Origin: Macrosoma leucophasiata
Lineage: Eukaryota; Arthropoda; Insecta; Lepidoptera; Hedylidae
Direction of reading: 5' to 3'
Assembly: GCA_036365455.1 (NCBI GenBank)
Contig: JAWQUS010000010.1
Span: 19,826,501 to 19,890,500, forward strand
Length of the DNA: 64,000 bases
The notes beneath the pieces were generated by a model, which saw only the letters and a list, made by a program, of their open reading frames with translations, did no database searches and was not told the DNA's origin. A program made the translations under genes and the position numbers. This document shows, one piece after another, positions 24,001 to 42,506 of the stretch (positions are counted from its first letter, which is position 1; each line of letters opens with the position of its first letter).

Positions 24001-26264
24001 GAGTAACTTAGGCTACTTTTATACTAGCTGCTTTTTTTTCTCACGTGGACGAAGTCGCGGGCACAGCTAGTTCTACAATAAAATTGTTTCGTTTGTTTGT
24101 TTCGTCCTAAATACTAAAGCAGTATCACCGCCGCTAAATGTGGTTTACATTAATTCGAAAGCCCTTATAAAACGTGCAAACTCATATTTTATTAACAATT
24201 TCCCTATTGATATTGTTGCAATATTATTATTACTTTTATCTTTTAACTACAATCAAGTATACTTGAAACCAATTGCTCATACATGTAAACACTTACCTCC
24301 AAGGGTGGGTTTATAATTGAATGGGAAACAGTAACAGTAGTTATGTGTATTGTATTGCTGTTGAAACCTTGAAATATCAATAATATAAATATATTGCAAT
24401 TGTTGCAAAGATACAATATCGATAATAATCGTATCTGCCATATTTAATTTAATTTCTATTACATTTTTACATGATTATTGTGTTTTGATTATCCTCTATC
24501 TACCTACATATCTATATAAATAAAAATGAATCGCTAAATGTGTCGCTAAAAGCGCAAAACGGCTGCACCGATTGCAGCCGTTACTAATTAATTAGATTTG
24601 TAATTGCGCGGAAAATTATACATTTCATGAAAACGTAACGACTATATTAACTTTCTTAATGTAAACCTTATGGCGCTTGTCGTAAGGGTTAGTCGATTGA
24701 CAGTTGGCGCGTAACATAGTATGCTGCAATTATCGTTTTAAAACAGTTTAAAACGATAATTGCAGCATACTATGTTGTGTCGGCGTCGGAAGAATTTGAC
24801 AAAATAATTTAAGTAGATAAATAATATATTCCGAAAAAAATATCAACTGATCTGTAACCAACCTACATTGTACCCGCGCGAAGAAGGGGTTGGTCGCTAG
24901 TTGTTAATATAAATAAATGTATGTGTACGTATGTTATGTTTTGGTTATCCTGAGGTCCCAGGTTCGATTCCTGCCCGAAATCATATTTTTCTTTCCATTT
25001 TTTCTTTCATTTCTTTGTGATATTGCGAAAAATAAAATGTGACAACTGCAAATTAGACTTACCACAAATTAGACACCATCCAAATAAGCCACCGATGTGA
25101 CCGGTAAGATGGGAAAATATACGAAATACGTAGTATCGATTATATGTATTTCGTACATTTTCACATTCTATAAAATGTGAGTGAATCTACTTCTTTAACT
25201 GTCGAAGGCATAATTGTAAGAAATGTATAAGTAATAAGTTAAAAGTAACAAAAGTATTTTTTTATTACAACAGAAGAGCGCAGAATAACAGCGGGCCGTC
25301 AGCGAAGAAAGACCTAGATGGACTGCCTACGCCCGTAGGAGTACTGCCGCAACCGCAAAATCAACAAGCAGTAAGTATTTAATCGATAATAAGTAAATAA
25401 TTTTCTCTTTTAATTCAACACTAAGGTTCGGTTTCACCAAAATATTTGTTAAAGCTATGGTTATAATAACAGTTACATTGACTTTAGCAGTTACTGCAGA
25501 ATCAAAGTATATTTTTAACATTATTAAAGTTACCAGGGTTGACAGATTCCCATATGATCTGACAGATGATCGCCAGATTCCCATATGATCAAAATCATCT
25601 GTCGTTTTAACATTTACCAGCGCAGCTCGGCCAGTTGCGGTTAAAGTTAAACATAAGACGACACTTAACAATTTTCAAATATGCAACTTTTTTTTAACAC
25701 CGGTTATTTAACAAATTTGTTAAAGTTAGATAATGCAACCCAGCCTTATAGTGAATGACCAATCGCTGTCCACGAGGTTTTTTTTCAGGTTTAAATTTTT
25801 TCTGCCTCATCGTATAAACCCATAGAGCAACACCGGAGGGCCATATGCAGGCTTTCCCCTCTGTCAAAGTACAAGCCCAAATGGGACTATCCCTGTCGCC
25901 TAAATGTTTAAATATGTGCGTGAAATTGTTTCTGTATTTTGTTAAAGTCAAGGTGTGAGTTTCGTAGTAATAGACGATTTTTGTAGTGTGCGTGTGTGTC
26001 GCACGCATTTCCCCCCGCAAAAAAGTACAGACTGTTTTGCATCGGTAATATACGCTATGGCTACTCCCCTCCGGTCCGCCGCGACCGGTGGGCCGCGTTG
26101 CTCTATCTATAAACCAATTTACCATCACATTTCTAATTAATTGTTGTCCATGACTAAAAAAATGTGTATTTTTACAGCTTCCACCAAACGCGCCGAACGC
26201 AACAAAACCACAGAAGAAGAAGAAACCAAGAATAGCTGCCAATCTTCCATTTCAAATGGACTAA
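78..26264 (+). CDS. pacman: 5'-3' exoribonuclease 1 (XRN1/pacman), C-terminal part
   Basis: XRN1 is the cytoplasmic 5'-3' exonuclease that degrades decapped mRNA. Only the 3' part of the gene is in the window. The exons I read are 78-276, 1281-1540, 1926-2072, 2737-2815, 3052-3129, 3549-3601, 5026-5143, 22462-22692, 23511-23620, 25274-25370 and 26178-26264 (stop TAA). All phases agree and give 485 residues. The second and third exons encode the SH3-like domain of XRN1 (VYDRVVCVASNISAPLG, then VLFDEPF, then LPTNMLNIS). The rest is a low-complexity Asn/Gln/Pro-rich tail ending in a Lys cluster and NLPFQMD. The nuclease core must lie left of the window. The 2816-3051 donor was chosen because the alternative two bases on leads to a stop. 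The 3130-3548 intron uses a GC donor. The seventh intron is 17.3 kb and full of transposons. The identification rests on motif memory, not alignment. Confidence 0.85.
316..536 (+). repeat. RTE-like LINE 3' fragment
   Basis: This stretch, starting at GACCCGGCAAACTTCG, is repeated at 47984-48215 in an intron of maltase B with a few substitutions. That copy continues into the 'ccagccgttctcgagtttta' type of sequence common at the 3' ends of lepidopteran RTE elements. It is noncoding in both places. Confidence 0.55.
576..833 (-). repeat. Interspersed repeat family X, copy 1
   Basis: This is a degenerate full-length copy of a roughly 270-bp family found across the window. On its own strand the unit begins near ATGTAATGGAAGTGGCAAAC and ends near CTCTACCACCAG, with two GAGCTC-type hexamers facing each other at the end. 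It has no ORF. It abuts the 5S-headed SINE that follows. Confidence 0.6.
834..1199 (+). repeat. 5S-rRNA-headed SINE, copy 1
   Basis: The first 110 bases resemble the second half of insect 5S rRNA: GGTTAAGCA, then CGGGCGCGGT, then GATGGGTGACCGC, in the same order and at similar spacing. A roughly 250-bp body follows, ending in an (ATT)n tail at 1184-1199. Two other copies are at 35252-35612 (+) and 40703-41043 (-). The 5S-like head would supply an internal pol III promoter, as in SINE3-type elements. The body has no coding potential. Confidence 0.6.
2127..2230 (+). repeat. Short interspersed repeat shared with 29290-29390
   Basis: The segment around GTAGAATGGACACTTCGACG recurs in inverted orientation at 29290-29390 with about 80 percent identity by eye. 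It lies in an XRN1 intron. Class unknown. Confidence 0.4.
2895..2970 (+). repeat. Fragment of the 'ccactgctgga' lepidopteran repeat
   Basis: This contains the phrase TATCCACTGCTGGAC followed by CCTCCCC, which is also the core of the nested insertion at 55131-55305 (CGTCCACTGCTGAAC followed by GGCCTCCCCC). It is a short relic in an XRN1 intron. Confidence 0.45.
3629..3999. mobile_element. PIF/Harbinger-like MITE, TTA target duplication
   Basis: This is a 371-bp noncoding element flanked by TTA at 3626-3628 and at 4000-4002. Its ends form imperfect terminal inverted repeats of about 40 bp: the left end starts GGGTTCTATTTCGTTAGG, and the right end read on the other strand starts GGGCCCTATTTCATTTG. 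A TWA duplication with G-rich ends is the signature of PIF/Harbinger elements. It lies in the XRN1 intron after the short Asn/Gln-rich exon. Confidence 0.6.
5235..5417 (+). mobile_element. 3' tail of a CR1-like LINE
   Basis: This matches the 3' tail of the longer element at 48656-50443: GTCTGG, then GAGATTGCTTTCAGCAATAAG, then ACCGCC, ending in ATTCT/ATTCTA microsatellite-like repeats. It is a short 5'-truncated insertion in the large XRN1 intron. Confidence 0.55.
5950..7530 (+). CDS. Retrotransposon ORF1, gag-like nucleic-acid-binding protein
   Basis: This is a 526-residue open frame from the ATG at 5950; the frame opens further upstream but without an ATG. The N-terminus is acidic. Three CCHC-type zinc knuckles follow around residues 255-310 (CGRCWKFGHSSKFCP, CPKCTKKHENC and CVNCRGPHMAMHKNCP). 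The C-terminal third is rich in Lys, Glu and Gln with a poly-Lys stretch. This is the usual design of ORF1 proteins of I/Jockey-type LINEs, which package the element RNA. The stop codon TAG (7528-7530) overlaps the ORF2 start ATG at 7523 by eight bases. The frame is intact although ORF2 is broken. Confidence 0.8.
   Translation: MEDDTTNANMQMADDAERARGLDVYGECVSDTEEESTIGDRTQLVDMELAATNGARKRKVREVREDNSSEDGWMTVSRGRKAGRSAEEKGEEEDKEVQVCVTSPNVLPKQFALARLFQEHDINDIIKIKYSSNTKMIVSFESVASADKFVETKAFSDMEWRCYKTSEVGFSYGVIRNIEMNLSEEEMMQQLSSPLQIVSAKRLSKRDKEGTGSTWILSESIRLGFKGSYVPAFVYIHKLRIKVNPYIFQVTQCGRCWKFGHSSKFCPSIKIVCPKCTKKHENCEAGTFTCVNCRGPHMAMHKNCPVYKKERRIRELSEFNVTYRKALTMYVPPTPVAERLVRRAVSVDVNIPESMAIDEPSSKSYASVSYADKVKSVKDKNITMPEVDQRQQQLEEGRYNQIAQTVDQGLETEKEVTLEGGKGKKKKQKKKKQHSQTGVFEWDREPSEVSEEDLPDKNVKENRDEQEGQYNSFMVLLRKLKNILLGLESLDKKIELSLKVCFDWVITKVVSSITARSFLNSNLNYG
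7523..7749 (+). pseudogene. Retrotransposon ORF2, 5' fragment (endonuclease start)
   Basis: The ATG at 7523 opens the APE-type endonuclease domain of the LINE ORF2. The motif IQWNCQCL holds the catalytic Asn, and LSETWL holds the metal-binding Glu. The frame runs to codon 76, where the large insertion begins. The continuing frame is found at 18536 on the far side. The only host bases duplicated at the junction are TA (7748-7749 and 18534-18535), and with one TA removed the reading frame is continuous. Confidence 0.8.
8137..8881 (-). mobile_element. 5'-truncated CR1-like LINE tail in the left arm
   Basis: On the minus strand a frame at 8858-8559 encodes the C-terminal end of a CR1-like reverse transcriptase (HTYNTRNKNKLVFPS, QFYNKIPSNIL). 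The sequence ends leftward in a (TTTGAG)n tail next to 8137. A second copy of the 3' noncoding part is at 57877-58205, about 94 percent identical by eye. Its arrival coincides with the loss of 1063 bp of the arm. Confidence 0.7.
8882..9265 (+). pseudogene. 5'-truncated left-arm copy of the Cys/His-rich arm gene
   Basis: This is the remaining 3' part of the gene seen complete in length at 16700-17389. The first hundred or so codons are lost with the deleted arm segment. A TGG codon of the right copy is TGA here (9029-9031), within the region of the His/Cys cluster. The stop at 9263-9265 matches the right copy. It cannot make the full protein. Confidence 0.65.
10738..12943. other. Unique central region of the large element, no gene recognised
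   Basis: There is no open frame above 90 codons and no domain that I recognise. Overlapping short frames at 11353-11698 on both strands are probably chance. The base composition is more even than in the AT-rich host introns. The region lies between the left arm and a LINE tail and may hold decayed genes or regulatory DNA of the element. Confidence 0.5.
12944..13549 (-). mobile_element. 5'-truncated CR1-like LINE tail in the centre of the large element
   Basis: On the minus strand, 13519-13109 encodes the C-terminus of a CR1-like reverse transcriptase (ends with a KIYNKLPTPLKN-type motif, then YYNIQDYL). The 3' end is a (TTTGAA)n run at 12950-12972. It is related to, but not the same subfamily as, the tail at 8137-8881. 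It inserted into the element after the element was formed. Confidence 0.7.
13614..13653 (+). promoter_or_regulatory. Candidate promoter: TATA box and TCAGT initiator
   Basis: TATAAAT at 13614-13620 is followed at 13651 by TCAGTT, the arthropod initiator core. The spacing is about 39 bases, somewhat longer than usual. It lies 200 bases upstream of the first ATG of the zinc-cluster ORF. The pair is the arrangement seen in insect and insect-virus early promoters, but this one is inferred from sequence only. Confidence 0.35.
13854..14858 (+). CDS. Zinc-cluster protein of unknown function inside the large element
   Basis: From the first ATG (13854) the frame runs 334 residues to a stop at 14856-14858; the frame is open back to 13758 but without an ATG. 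The N-terminal third is charged, with a basic stretch (PIKKRCHVE) that could be a nuclear signal. The C-terminal half holds paired cysteines and histidines: KCLYCDF near residue 169, CSCGFTFIHVH near 209, CPRC near 250, and a final CSKGCCRLFHRC near 308. This pattern suggests two to three zinc-binding sites. Codon use is even and the frame is undamaged, unlike the other element genes. I do not recognise a family. It could be a DNA-binding or transposition protein of the element, or a captured viral or host gene. A spliced upstream exon is possible. Confidence 0.6.
   Translation: MMSRKISKRVAEDEKQLVVPIKKRCHVEPDSEDESLASIKETVGQVKRQHQTGIAQPGQNKNRCEAKEQVLQTDTEAPLRNTVLPRKQATWLPLPGIDCPAPEGQVLDQELWLKTLKKHINQSKFNDVLKRTDLTKEQHEILQHSFKLISRKFSQIVRYSEHFVKTHKCLYCDFTLTHQCTPIRDIMNIPNGMELLQPSILLPNRMMLCSCGFTFIHVHLKRWRGNLGPREPLRLSRFLRELARTTTVTCPRCNINIGMTNRITDVCHDLVNWRDTKDPDRQKFYNSVVKYLPCEPPETLPLHGFYGCSKGCCRLFHRCIPESDSFSFGNDSPG
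15103..15110 (+). promoter_or_regulatory. Candidate TATA box upstream of the small basic ORF
   Basis: TATAAATT lies 35 bases before the ATG at 15138. A start site about 30 bases downstream would fall at TCATCATTTG (15131-15140). The 5' leader would then be almost nil. Confidence 0.3.
15138..15380 (+). CDS. Small basic/acidic coiled-coil-like ORF crossing the arm boundary
   Basis: This 80-residue frame is dominated by Ala, Arg, Lys and Glu: AARREAAEAAKRDEARKKKR, then a run of Glu, then RRLEERIRQYAAALEEQ. A long charged helix is likely. The ATG at 15169 is an alternative start. The first 110 bases are in the unique centre and the rest is in the right arm, so the C-terminal part is duplicated on the minus strand at about 10737-10588, preceded there by a different sequence with a stop in this frame. 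Function unknown. Confidence 0.4.
   Translation: MHTNCGITTTMWQNNHDSGAAARREAAEAAKRDEARKKKRSRQTRKEEEEERRLEERIRQYAAALEEQATWRGMHSRPKK
15248..18533 (-). repeat. Right arm of the large inverted repeat (complete)
   Basis: This is the 3286-bp arm, inverted relative to 7750-10737, and the more complete of the two. It holds the Cys/His-rich gene at 16700-17389 and the C-terminal part of the small ORF. Between 17390 and 18146 it has sequence no longer present in the left arm, with no long ORF. Confidence 0.85.
16700..17389 (-). pseudogene. Cys/His-rich arm gene, 230 codons with one in-frame stop
   Basis: On the minus strand an ATG at 17389 starts a frame that ends at 16700. It is broken only by a TAG at 17134-17132 (codon 86). 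An internal ATG five codons later could start a 138-residue product. The second half has a cysteine/histidine cluster (DTCSCSTNQH, then CEDKLHWHHFCNRH) that looks metal-binding, after a GPPPGTKSW motif. Size and cysteine pattern invite comparison with the NS3-type nonstructural proteins of lepidopteran densoviruses, but I cannot align them and give this low weight. The left-arm copy is truncated and has a different stop, so neither arm codes for the full protein. Confidence 0.5.
18536..22012 (+). pseudogene. Retrotransposon ORF2, main part: endonuclease end, RT, RNase H
   Basis: The frame resumes after the insert. The endonuclease end is seen in LILGDFNGHHNNW and SLGSDHL. The reverse transcriptase follows, with GQGDPLSPLLFN and the catalytic QYADDFVIY at about 20250. 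RNase H has YTDGSKEG and FSDSKSALQH near 21165-21370. The C-terminal zinc cluster starts CDVCGILEDAQH. Breaks are TAG at 19038-19040, TAG at 19596-19598, a frameshift near 20630 and TAG at 21851-21853. The intended stop is TGA at 22010. The copy is inactive. Confidence 0.85.
22251..22331 (+). repeat. 81-bp direct repeat, first copy
   Basis: This is identical or nearly so to 23016-23096. The two copies flank the XRN1 exon 22462-22692 and its decayed duplicates. The second copy runs on into ACGGCTGAACCGATTT, a phrase common in lepidopteran repeats, so both are probably the same short interspersed repeat. Confidence 0.6.
22727..22996 (+). repeat. Two decayed duplications of the preceding XRN1 exon
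   Basis: 22732-22880 parallels 22550-22698 of the exon and its donor: CCCAACTTGAGACC, AACCAGTACAAG, AATATGTTCCCAC, TATACGCAAG followed by GTGAGTAG. 22917-22996 repeats the start of the same stretch: CTTCAGGCTAAACTACTGGC, then AGATTACAACCAGTACAAGC. Both have deletions that break the frame. They lie in the intron right after the source exon, as tandem copies would. Confidence 0.65.
23340..23466 (+). repeat. Family X fragment (3' half)
   Basis: This matches the 3' half of family X: GGGCCGTACATTACCACCTGACC, TTTAGCGGCAAG, then GAACTCTACCACC. It lies directly before an XRN1 exon at 23511. Confidence 0.6.
23680..24075 (+). repeat. Partly tandem RTE/Helitron-like repeat fragments
   Basis: The phrase 'agctgatgtgataaggagta' occurs twice (23868 and 23989), each followed by ACTTAGGCTACTTTTAT. 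The block ends with GACGAAGTCGCGGGCACAGCTAG, the standard 3' end of a widespread lepidopteran repeat also seen at 43354-43380. A TGTC run lies at 23789 and a CATA run at 23910. Noncoding. Confidence 0.5.
24713..24776. repeat. Near-perfect 29-bp palindrome with 6-base loop
   Basis: The left arm 24713-24741 and right arm 24748-24776 are perfect reverse complements, with AACAGT between them. There is no other element around it that I recognise. It would form a very stable hairpin. Confidence 0.8.
24930..25015 (+). repeat. tRNA-headed SINE, 3' half with B box
   Basis: CCAGGTTCGATTCCTG is a pol III B box. It is followed by a CTTTCCATTTTTTCTTT tail like that after the tRNA-like sequence at 53281-53356. 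The A-box half is missing. Confidence 0.45.
25425..25760. repeat. Relics of the TTTGTTAAAGTTA hairpin MITE family
   Basis: TATTTGTTAAAGC at 25441 and AATTTGTTAAAGTTAGATAATGCAACCCAG at 25712-25742 (given as the shorter phrases TTTGTTAAAGTTA and GCAACCCAG) correspond to the two ends of the intact MITE at 42363-42506. The interior is rearranged. Confidence 0.4.
25975..26105 (+). repeat. Interspersed repeat shared with 43560-43690
   Basis: The segment with CCCCCCGCAAAAAA, then AGACTGTTTTGCAT, then ACTCCCCTCCGGTCCGCC recurs at 43600-43680 in the same orientation. It lies in the last XRN1 intron. Class unknown. Confidence 0.5.
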
Positions 26265-26356
26265 TGCGATAAGTTAATACATAGTGACTTTATTTTATAT
26301 TATGACTTATGTGGGAGACGACATTGAGCAGTAATATACCTTTGACGCATCAAAAA

Positions 26357-26362
26357 AATAAA
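26357..26362 (+). terminator. Polyadenylation signal of XRN1
   Basis: AATAAA lies 93 bases after the TAA stop of the last XRN1 exon. It is the first such hexamer downstream. Confidence 0.55.
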
Positions 26363-28478
26363 CGACGCTGTTACGCTGTTGCCACAGTGTACATTGGCAG
26401 CTTTTGAATACGTTACTAAAATGTGTTAGTTGTAATTGAAATACTATTTCTTTCTTTCTTCTTTATACTATGGCTTCTACCTCGGTTTGGGTAATTCTGC
26501 CAAATTCTGGTGATTAAGGAGGCACTAGACGTATGAGTTATGACCGGTGATCTGAGGGATGTCCGGTAAGAACGAAAATAAGTGCCACTTTAATTATTCA
26601 GCGTTTTTCTGCCTAAAACAAGACAAAGACGATCACAGTTAATTAAAGGTTAGTATCAACAGAACACAGTATTGTATTACATAAACTACGATCTAATATT
26701 ATTTACATGTATACATTTACAAGGGGAGAATTCACCATCATGAGCAGTGAGTTTAAACATGTAGGACGGGGGATTTTAAGAGGAAGAAGGGAGTGTAGGG
26801 AGACTTGGTTAAGGGGACAATTGAAAAATAGATGGTCAGGGGTTCCCTCAGGGGATCTAACCCACATTCACTAATAGAACTATCCCTAATCCTTAACTTG
26901 TGGAGAAAAACAGGCTAACACACATGGCCCATACGTAAACGGCATATAGTAGAGCAAGACCTCTTGTCAAGTTTCCGGAATTTACAAAACCATGGTTTAG
27001 GGGGGATAAAGGGTTGTATATTTGTTTGTGTTTTCTAACACACTCAAATTGGCGGAAATTTTTTATCATGAATGACTTCTGATGTGGATTCTTACGTCCT
27101 TAATACGGTCTTCAGTTTTAATTGGAACTAAAAAGTATTTCAATTTGCAAATAGATGTGTCATATGCCAATATTATTCCAGAAAAAAAGTATACTTCATA
27201 TAATGAAGAGAAAACTTAGCCAATTCTATTAAAAATAAATGGGTTCTATTTGAAGTGGTGCTTGCCTTACATATTTACAGATTCACCAGGAAATTTTCCT
27301 TTTTCTTCTAGAAGCACAGAATAGGCGTCTATGTGTAAAACGTTTGCACAAATCTGGAACCTGATTCTGCTAACGTTATTTATGGTAATTGTTGTGAGAT
27401 CGCCATTGAATCGCTTCGCTGTGTTGTTCCATGTAGACCACGCGCATTGATTAAAGCAATAACTAATTCAAGCATTAGCAGCATTAGGCTCCAAATTAAA
27501 ACGACAGAGGCACCATGCGATGTAAGGTTTACTAATCAAATGATGTTACAATAACCGGCCTTTATTCCACAACAGTAACCTTAAATACTATTCTTATTTT
27601 ATAATAATTATAATGATGTCCATATCATTAAATCAATAATTTAATTATAACAATATTATTTTACTTGTTTAATTTTATTGTAGGTTACATATGTTCATAC
27701 ATTGTATTATCTCGAAAAGATCTTGTATATTTTGTAAATATAATGAAGTGATAATAATCTTTAATCTCTCCAGACACGAGAAAAATATGACAATTGAAAT
27801 TCAATTGTGTCTCGCCGCCGGTGGCCGTACGATCCTTGAAGGATTAATAAGATATGTTTTGATGATCATTTAAACGTGTGTGGAGTTTTGAGATTGTAAT
27901 AATATGAAAAGTACATCTGTTTAAGTTTTCATTCGTCTAAAAAAAATTCTACGTGTAAATGGTGCGAAGAGTTGATAATTTACTTTAATAAACTACAATT
28001 TAGTCTTTACCTATTTTTTTTTAGTATAAATTATTAGGAGAAAATAAATATAATTAGGCCTATTATTTATGTGTAATATAAATAAGCAATTAATAAGCTC
28101 GAACGACACTTTAAATTAATTCAAGATTGAATACATATTCGTTAAAACGAAAGAGGTATTTGTTTTTTAAAGAGGTATATCACGATTATTTTTTTTGTTT
28201 TTGTGAATTAAATTTGACTTGTAAAGTAAATAAGTTTAAAATAAAGGTTTTAAAAATAATTATCAACTAGCCGATGTTCAAGGCTTTGTTCGCATGCATT
28301 TTTTAAATTTTGTAGACTACGGTCGCTCTAAGCGTTCTATCTGTTTCTATGAACTCATCTTGATCAGTGGTCATCAGATCAGATAACATTTTCAACGTTT
28401 TTCGTGATGCGACCCCCACAGTAAAAAATGGCGGCGCCTAGATGGTTCGGCTTTTTAAGTACCTACATAATTATTACA
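26363..28478. other. AT-rich intergenic DNA, nothing recognised
   Basis: No frame above 60 codons and no repeat that recurs elsewhere in the window was recognised here. Confidence 0.5.
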
Positions 28479-28985
28479 AAGGAGATGTTGCGAGCTCGGC
28501 TCTAGTTCGTACACGTCCTCAAAAAATGGATAAATTGAAGAAGAATCCGAAAAAAAATACAATTAATTTATTCAAGAATATATTTTAGAGTTACTACCAC
28601 ATTTAATTCAAACGATTTTATCATTTTTAACCATATTCAACATTGCGGCGATACAGCCGACGCTTCTTTAAATTGGAAATCGATTAGTTTAAGTTCTTAG
28701 TATTAACACATGCTATCGATTTCGATAGTATTTAGAAAATATTACCTTTTTCTACAAGTACAAAAAACAAATAAAAAAATGAAAATGTCAAAATGACATC
28801 GCCCGCTATATTCGCCATGTTGGTTTGAGTTGCAATTCTAACTGCAAATAATATTTTGTAACTGCAAACAAAGCTAAATAAGTGAATGTATGCAGTATTA
28901 AAACGTTTTAATATTGATTTTGCCTGTTAATGATATTGTGTACAATACATGGCCGGAGGTCCATACATTTCTTCAACATCTCCTT
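28479..28985 (+). mobile_element. MITE with AAGGAGATGTTG terminal inverted repeats
   Basis: The ends AAGGAGATGTTGCGAGC and CTTCAACATCTCCTT are inverted repeats. A related copy in the opposite orientation is at 53538-53907 and shares most of the interior, such as TTCAAGAATATATTTTAGAG and the region around GACATCGCCCGC. It is noncoding. No clear target duplication is seen at this copy; the other one has TA. Confidence 0.65.
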
Positions 28986-29289
28986 TGATGGATGTAATCA
29001 TAAAAATATAAGCATCATAAAAATGCATGTATGTCCCATACACCAATATGTATGCGTTCATAATTAAGATTACTATTTACTAGATAAGGTAACTATTTTT
29101 TTAAACTTTATTGTTTTTTTTTTCATAGTGGTCATCGACCCTATACCACACTGCGGACACTCCGCCAAAATTCCATACAAGCGCTTAATTTGGTCTTTAT
29201 TACACCGACATCAATCAGTGACGTGCATTTACACGTGCACCTGTGTGCGTAGCACGTACAAAATACCAACCGTCGCCCATAAGAGGGGA

Positions 29290-29390
29290 AGGGGTTGAGT
29301 GATGCGAGCAAATCGGGTGGGACGTCGAAGTGTCCATTCTATACGTTGTATAATTACATATGCTCTGCCTATGCAAAGGCTTTGCGACTC
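29290..29390 (-). repeat. Inverted copy of the repeat at 2127-2230
   Basis: CGTCGAAGTGTCCATTCTA is the reverse complement of the core at 2165-2190. The similarity extends to the phrase around TATGCTCTGCC. It lies in the XRN1-maltase intergenic region. Confidence 0.4.
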
Positions 29391-29856
29391 CCATCACCCC
29401 CTTCCGTAAGTACCAACACGTTGAAAAACGCCCGTCTAGATCATTTGAGTATCCGTTCACCAACACGTACGATTCATATAAATAAGATTATAAATTTAGA
29501 TGTGTAAATTAATGTCATAATGTTAATTCCATCAATGAATTTCGTCATTGGATAATAAATCAGCATCAACTATTTTCTTTACAGCATGATTATGTTTTTT
29601 TTTAGTAAGACACGAACTACTTAATTCTTTGTTGATGTGCCAAGATATTGCAAGCAAGACTAATATATATCTAAGTAATAAAATTATTTACTTAGATATA
29701 TAAACATTAAAGCCCCTGTATTACCGGTCTAGTCATTGGTCCCTCCCTATCTTAGAATTGGAATTAGAATGTGCATACTATAGCTAACGCGTCATTTTTC
29801 GCGTTGTGTCGAATATGAAAACTGAACTGAAACTCTGCCATTAGTTCTAGGCTGAG

Positions 29857-30132
29857 TGGTTTTTTTATGTCATTGAAGTGGAAAACAAGCATGCAGTTCA
29901 CATTGATGTTGAGTGATGACTGCAGCCTATAGACACTTACACAAAGACCAAAGTCAAAATGCAGATGCGTTACCACTCCTGAAGCCTAAGGTGTTATGCC
30001 TCTGTGCCGGGAATTACAGGGCCGTACAATACCATCTAGTGCTGAACAATTCCATTTAGCGGCAGATAGATTAGGTAATGCGGTAGTGCCTACGCCCTCG
30101 AGCTCCTACACTGGAACTCTACCACCAGTAAA
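29857..30132 (+). repeat. Interspersed repeat family X, copy 2
   Basis: This is a full-length copy, from TTTTTTTATGTCATTG to CTCTACCACCAGTAAAG. It belongs to the same family as 36649-36918, 42660-42956 and 56284-56553. Intergenic. Confidence 0.7.
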
Positions 30133-30239
30133 GAGTGGTTATTCAATGGCTGAAATTGCATTTTTCCGTATTAATCGGAGACCAGTGACTATCAGTGACA
30201 TAATCCTAATCCAAAAGTAGTGAGGTAACATTGATGGAA

Positions 30240-31218
30240 AGTTGAACGATATGTTCAGTAAAATTAAATTTTTGACTATATTTAAAAAATAACTTCTCTA
30301 TGTTTATATTGATCGTTGTTGTAACAGAACCATTCTAGCTACAATATAGTGTGAGTGTTTTGCGTACAAAAAGTACATATCTCACTCGAGGAGTCAATAG
30401 AACCGTTTGGTTCTTGCATAGTTTAGAATGTTATATTTTAAATATACAACAGATGCACTAAAATAGTGCGGTATTCGTTGCTACAACTAACCACAGTATT
30501 TTGTGTTTATTTCTTGAAACTACGAGTAAATATTTAACTAACTGTTGTATTAAGAATTTTCTTGTGTACAAAAAGGTGAATTGATTATAATTTCTTTATG
30601 TATATCGTGTCTTACAACGTTGTAATGTTAGAATTTTTAGAAAAGTATTCTGTAAAATCTACGGGTACCAAAAAGACGTTATATGTATAGACTTATAAAT
30701 GTAAAAATTCTTAATGTGGACAGTATATTTTGTTGACTTGACGTTTTTGAATCGAGATTTACATTAAAGTGAAGTTGTAAATATCATGTTGTTTTTTTTT
30801 TCAATTATTTTTGTTTCGCCGTGTTTAAATATAAATTACTAGGAAATACCAATATACTTTGTAAATTGACTCATTCTTATCTCCCTCAGCCAACAAGGAG
30901 TTGCATTAGGTTATTACTTTGAGACATGATTGCCAGAGTTTGATTCCCGAGTCAGTACTAGGTCACTAATAAGTCATATTGGGCTTTTTAAATTGGAAAG
31001 ATTCAGTTTAAGCCTTTAGTTGCGCACACTAATTTTGAATATTCCTCCTATTCGACACTGAAAAAAAGGAATATTATTAAAGAATGAATTATTAATCGGA
31101 GAGGATTACACAGATATAGATATACCTATTTATAAAATAGATACTTACAAAATTCACGAGGGTAAATTCCGGAGAAAATTTCTAGTAATAATACAAAATA
31201 ACTGCAGTATAATATTAT
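30240..31218. other. Intergenic DNA before maltase A, no feature recognised
   Basis: AT-rich, without frames of note. The 5' flank of maltase A becomes similar to that of maltase B only from about 31219 onward. Confidence 0.45.
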
Positions 31219-42058
<10,840 letters not shown>

Positions 42059-42362
42059 CCTGGCATAACGAAACTAGTGTGTTTTCCGAAATTAATTATC
42101 AAAATTGATTTGTAATATTGTGATATATTTATTTTGTTTATAAATTTTAGATAGAATAGTTATAATATTGTAATTCTATTGTATTTTATTTATTAAAATG
42201 AAACGTTTTAGTAAAAATTGTTACCTATATTACTCTAGTATTTATTTATCTCAACTACATAAACACAATCTCATACTGATTTTTTAAATCAAACTTTCTC
42301 AGCAAATTTATATCATACCGATATTATACGTTACGTTATAGTCCATTGAAAAGTAACATTAA
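42059..42362 (+). other. 3' untranslated region of maltase A
   Basis: AT-rich sequence after the stop. There is no perfect AATAAA close by; ATTAAA at about 42193 is the best poly(A) signal. Confidence 0.4.
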
Positions 42363-42506
42363 GCCTGGGTTGCACCAAGATATTTGTTAAAGTTAAAGTT
42401 ATTGTAACATTTCACATCCTTCTCTAACTTAAAGAAATCTGCTAAAGTTAGAGAAGGATGTGAAATGTTACAATCACTTTAACAAATATCGTGGTGCAAC
42501 CCAGGC
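42363..42506. mobile_element. Hairpin MITE with TAA target duplication
   Basis: A 144-bp element with termini GCCTGGGTTGCACC and GGTGCAACCCAGGC, flanked by TAA at 42360-42362 and 42507-42509. The halves pair for most of their length. Decayed relatives are at 25425-25760 and 58208-58322. The TWA duplication fits PIF/Harbinger. Confidence 0.75.

Noticed and set aside
26363..28478. A further gene between XRN1 and maltase A
   Set aside because: No frame above 60 codons and no exon-like series of conserved motifs.
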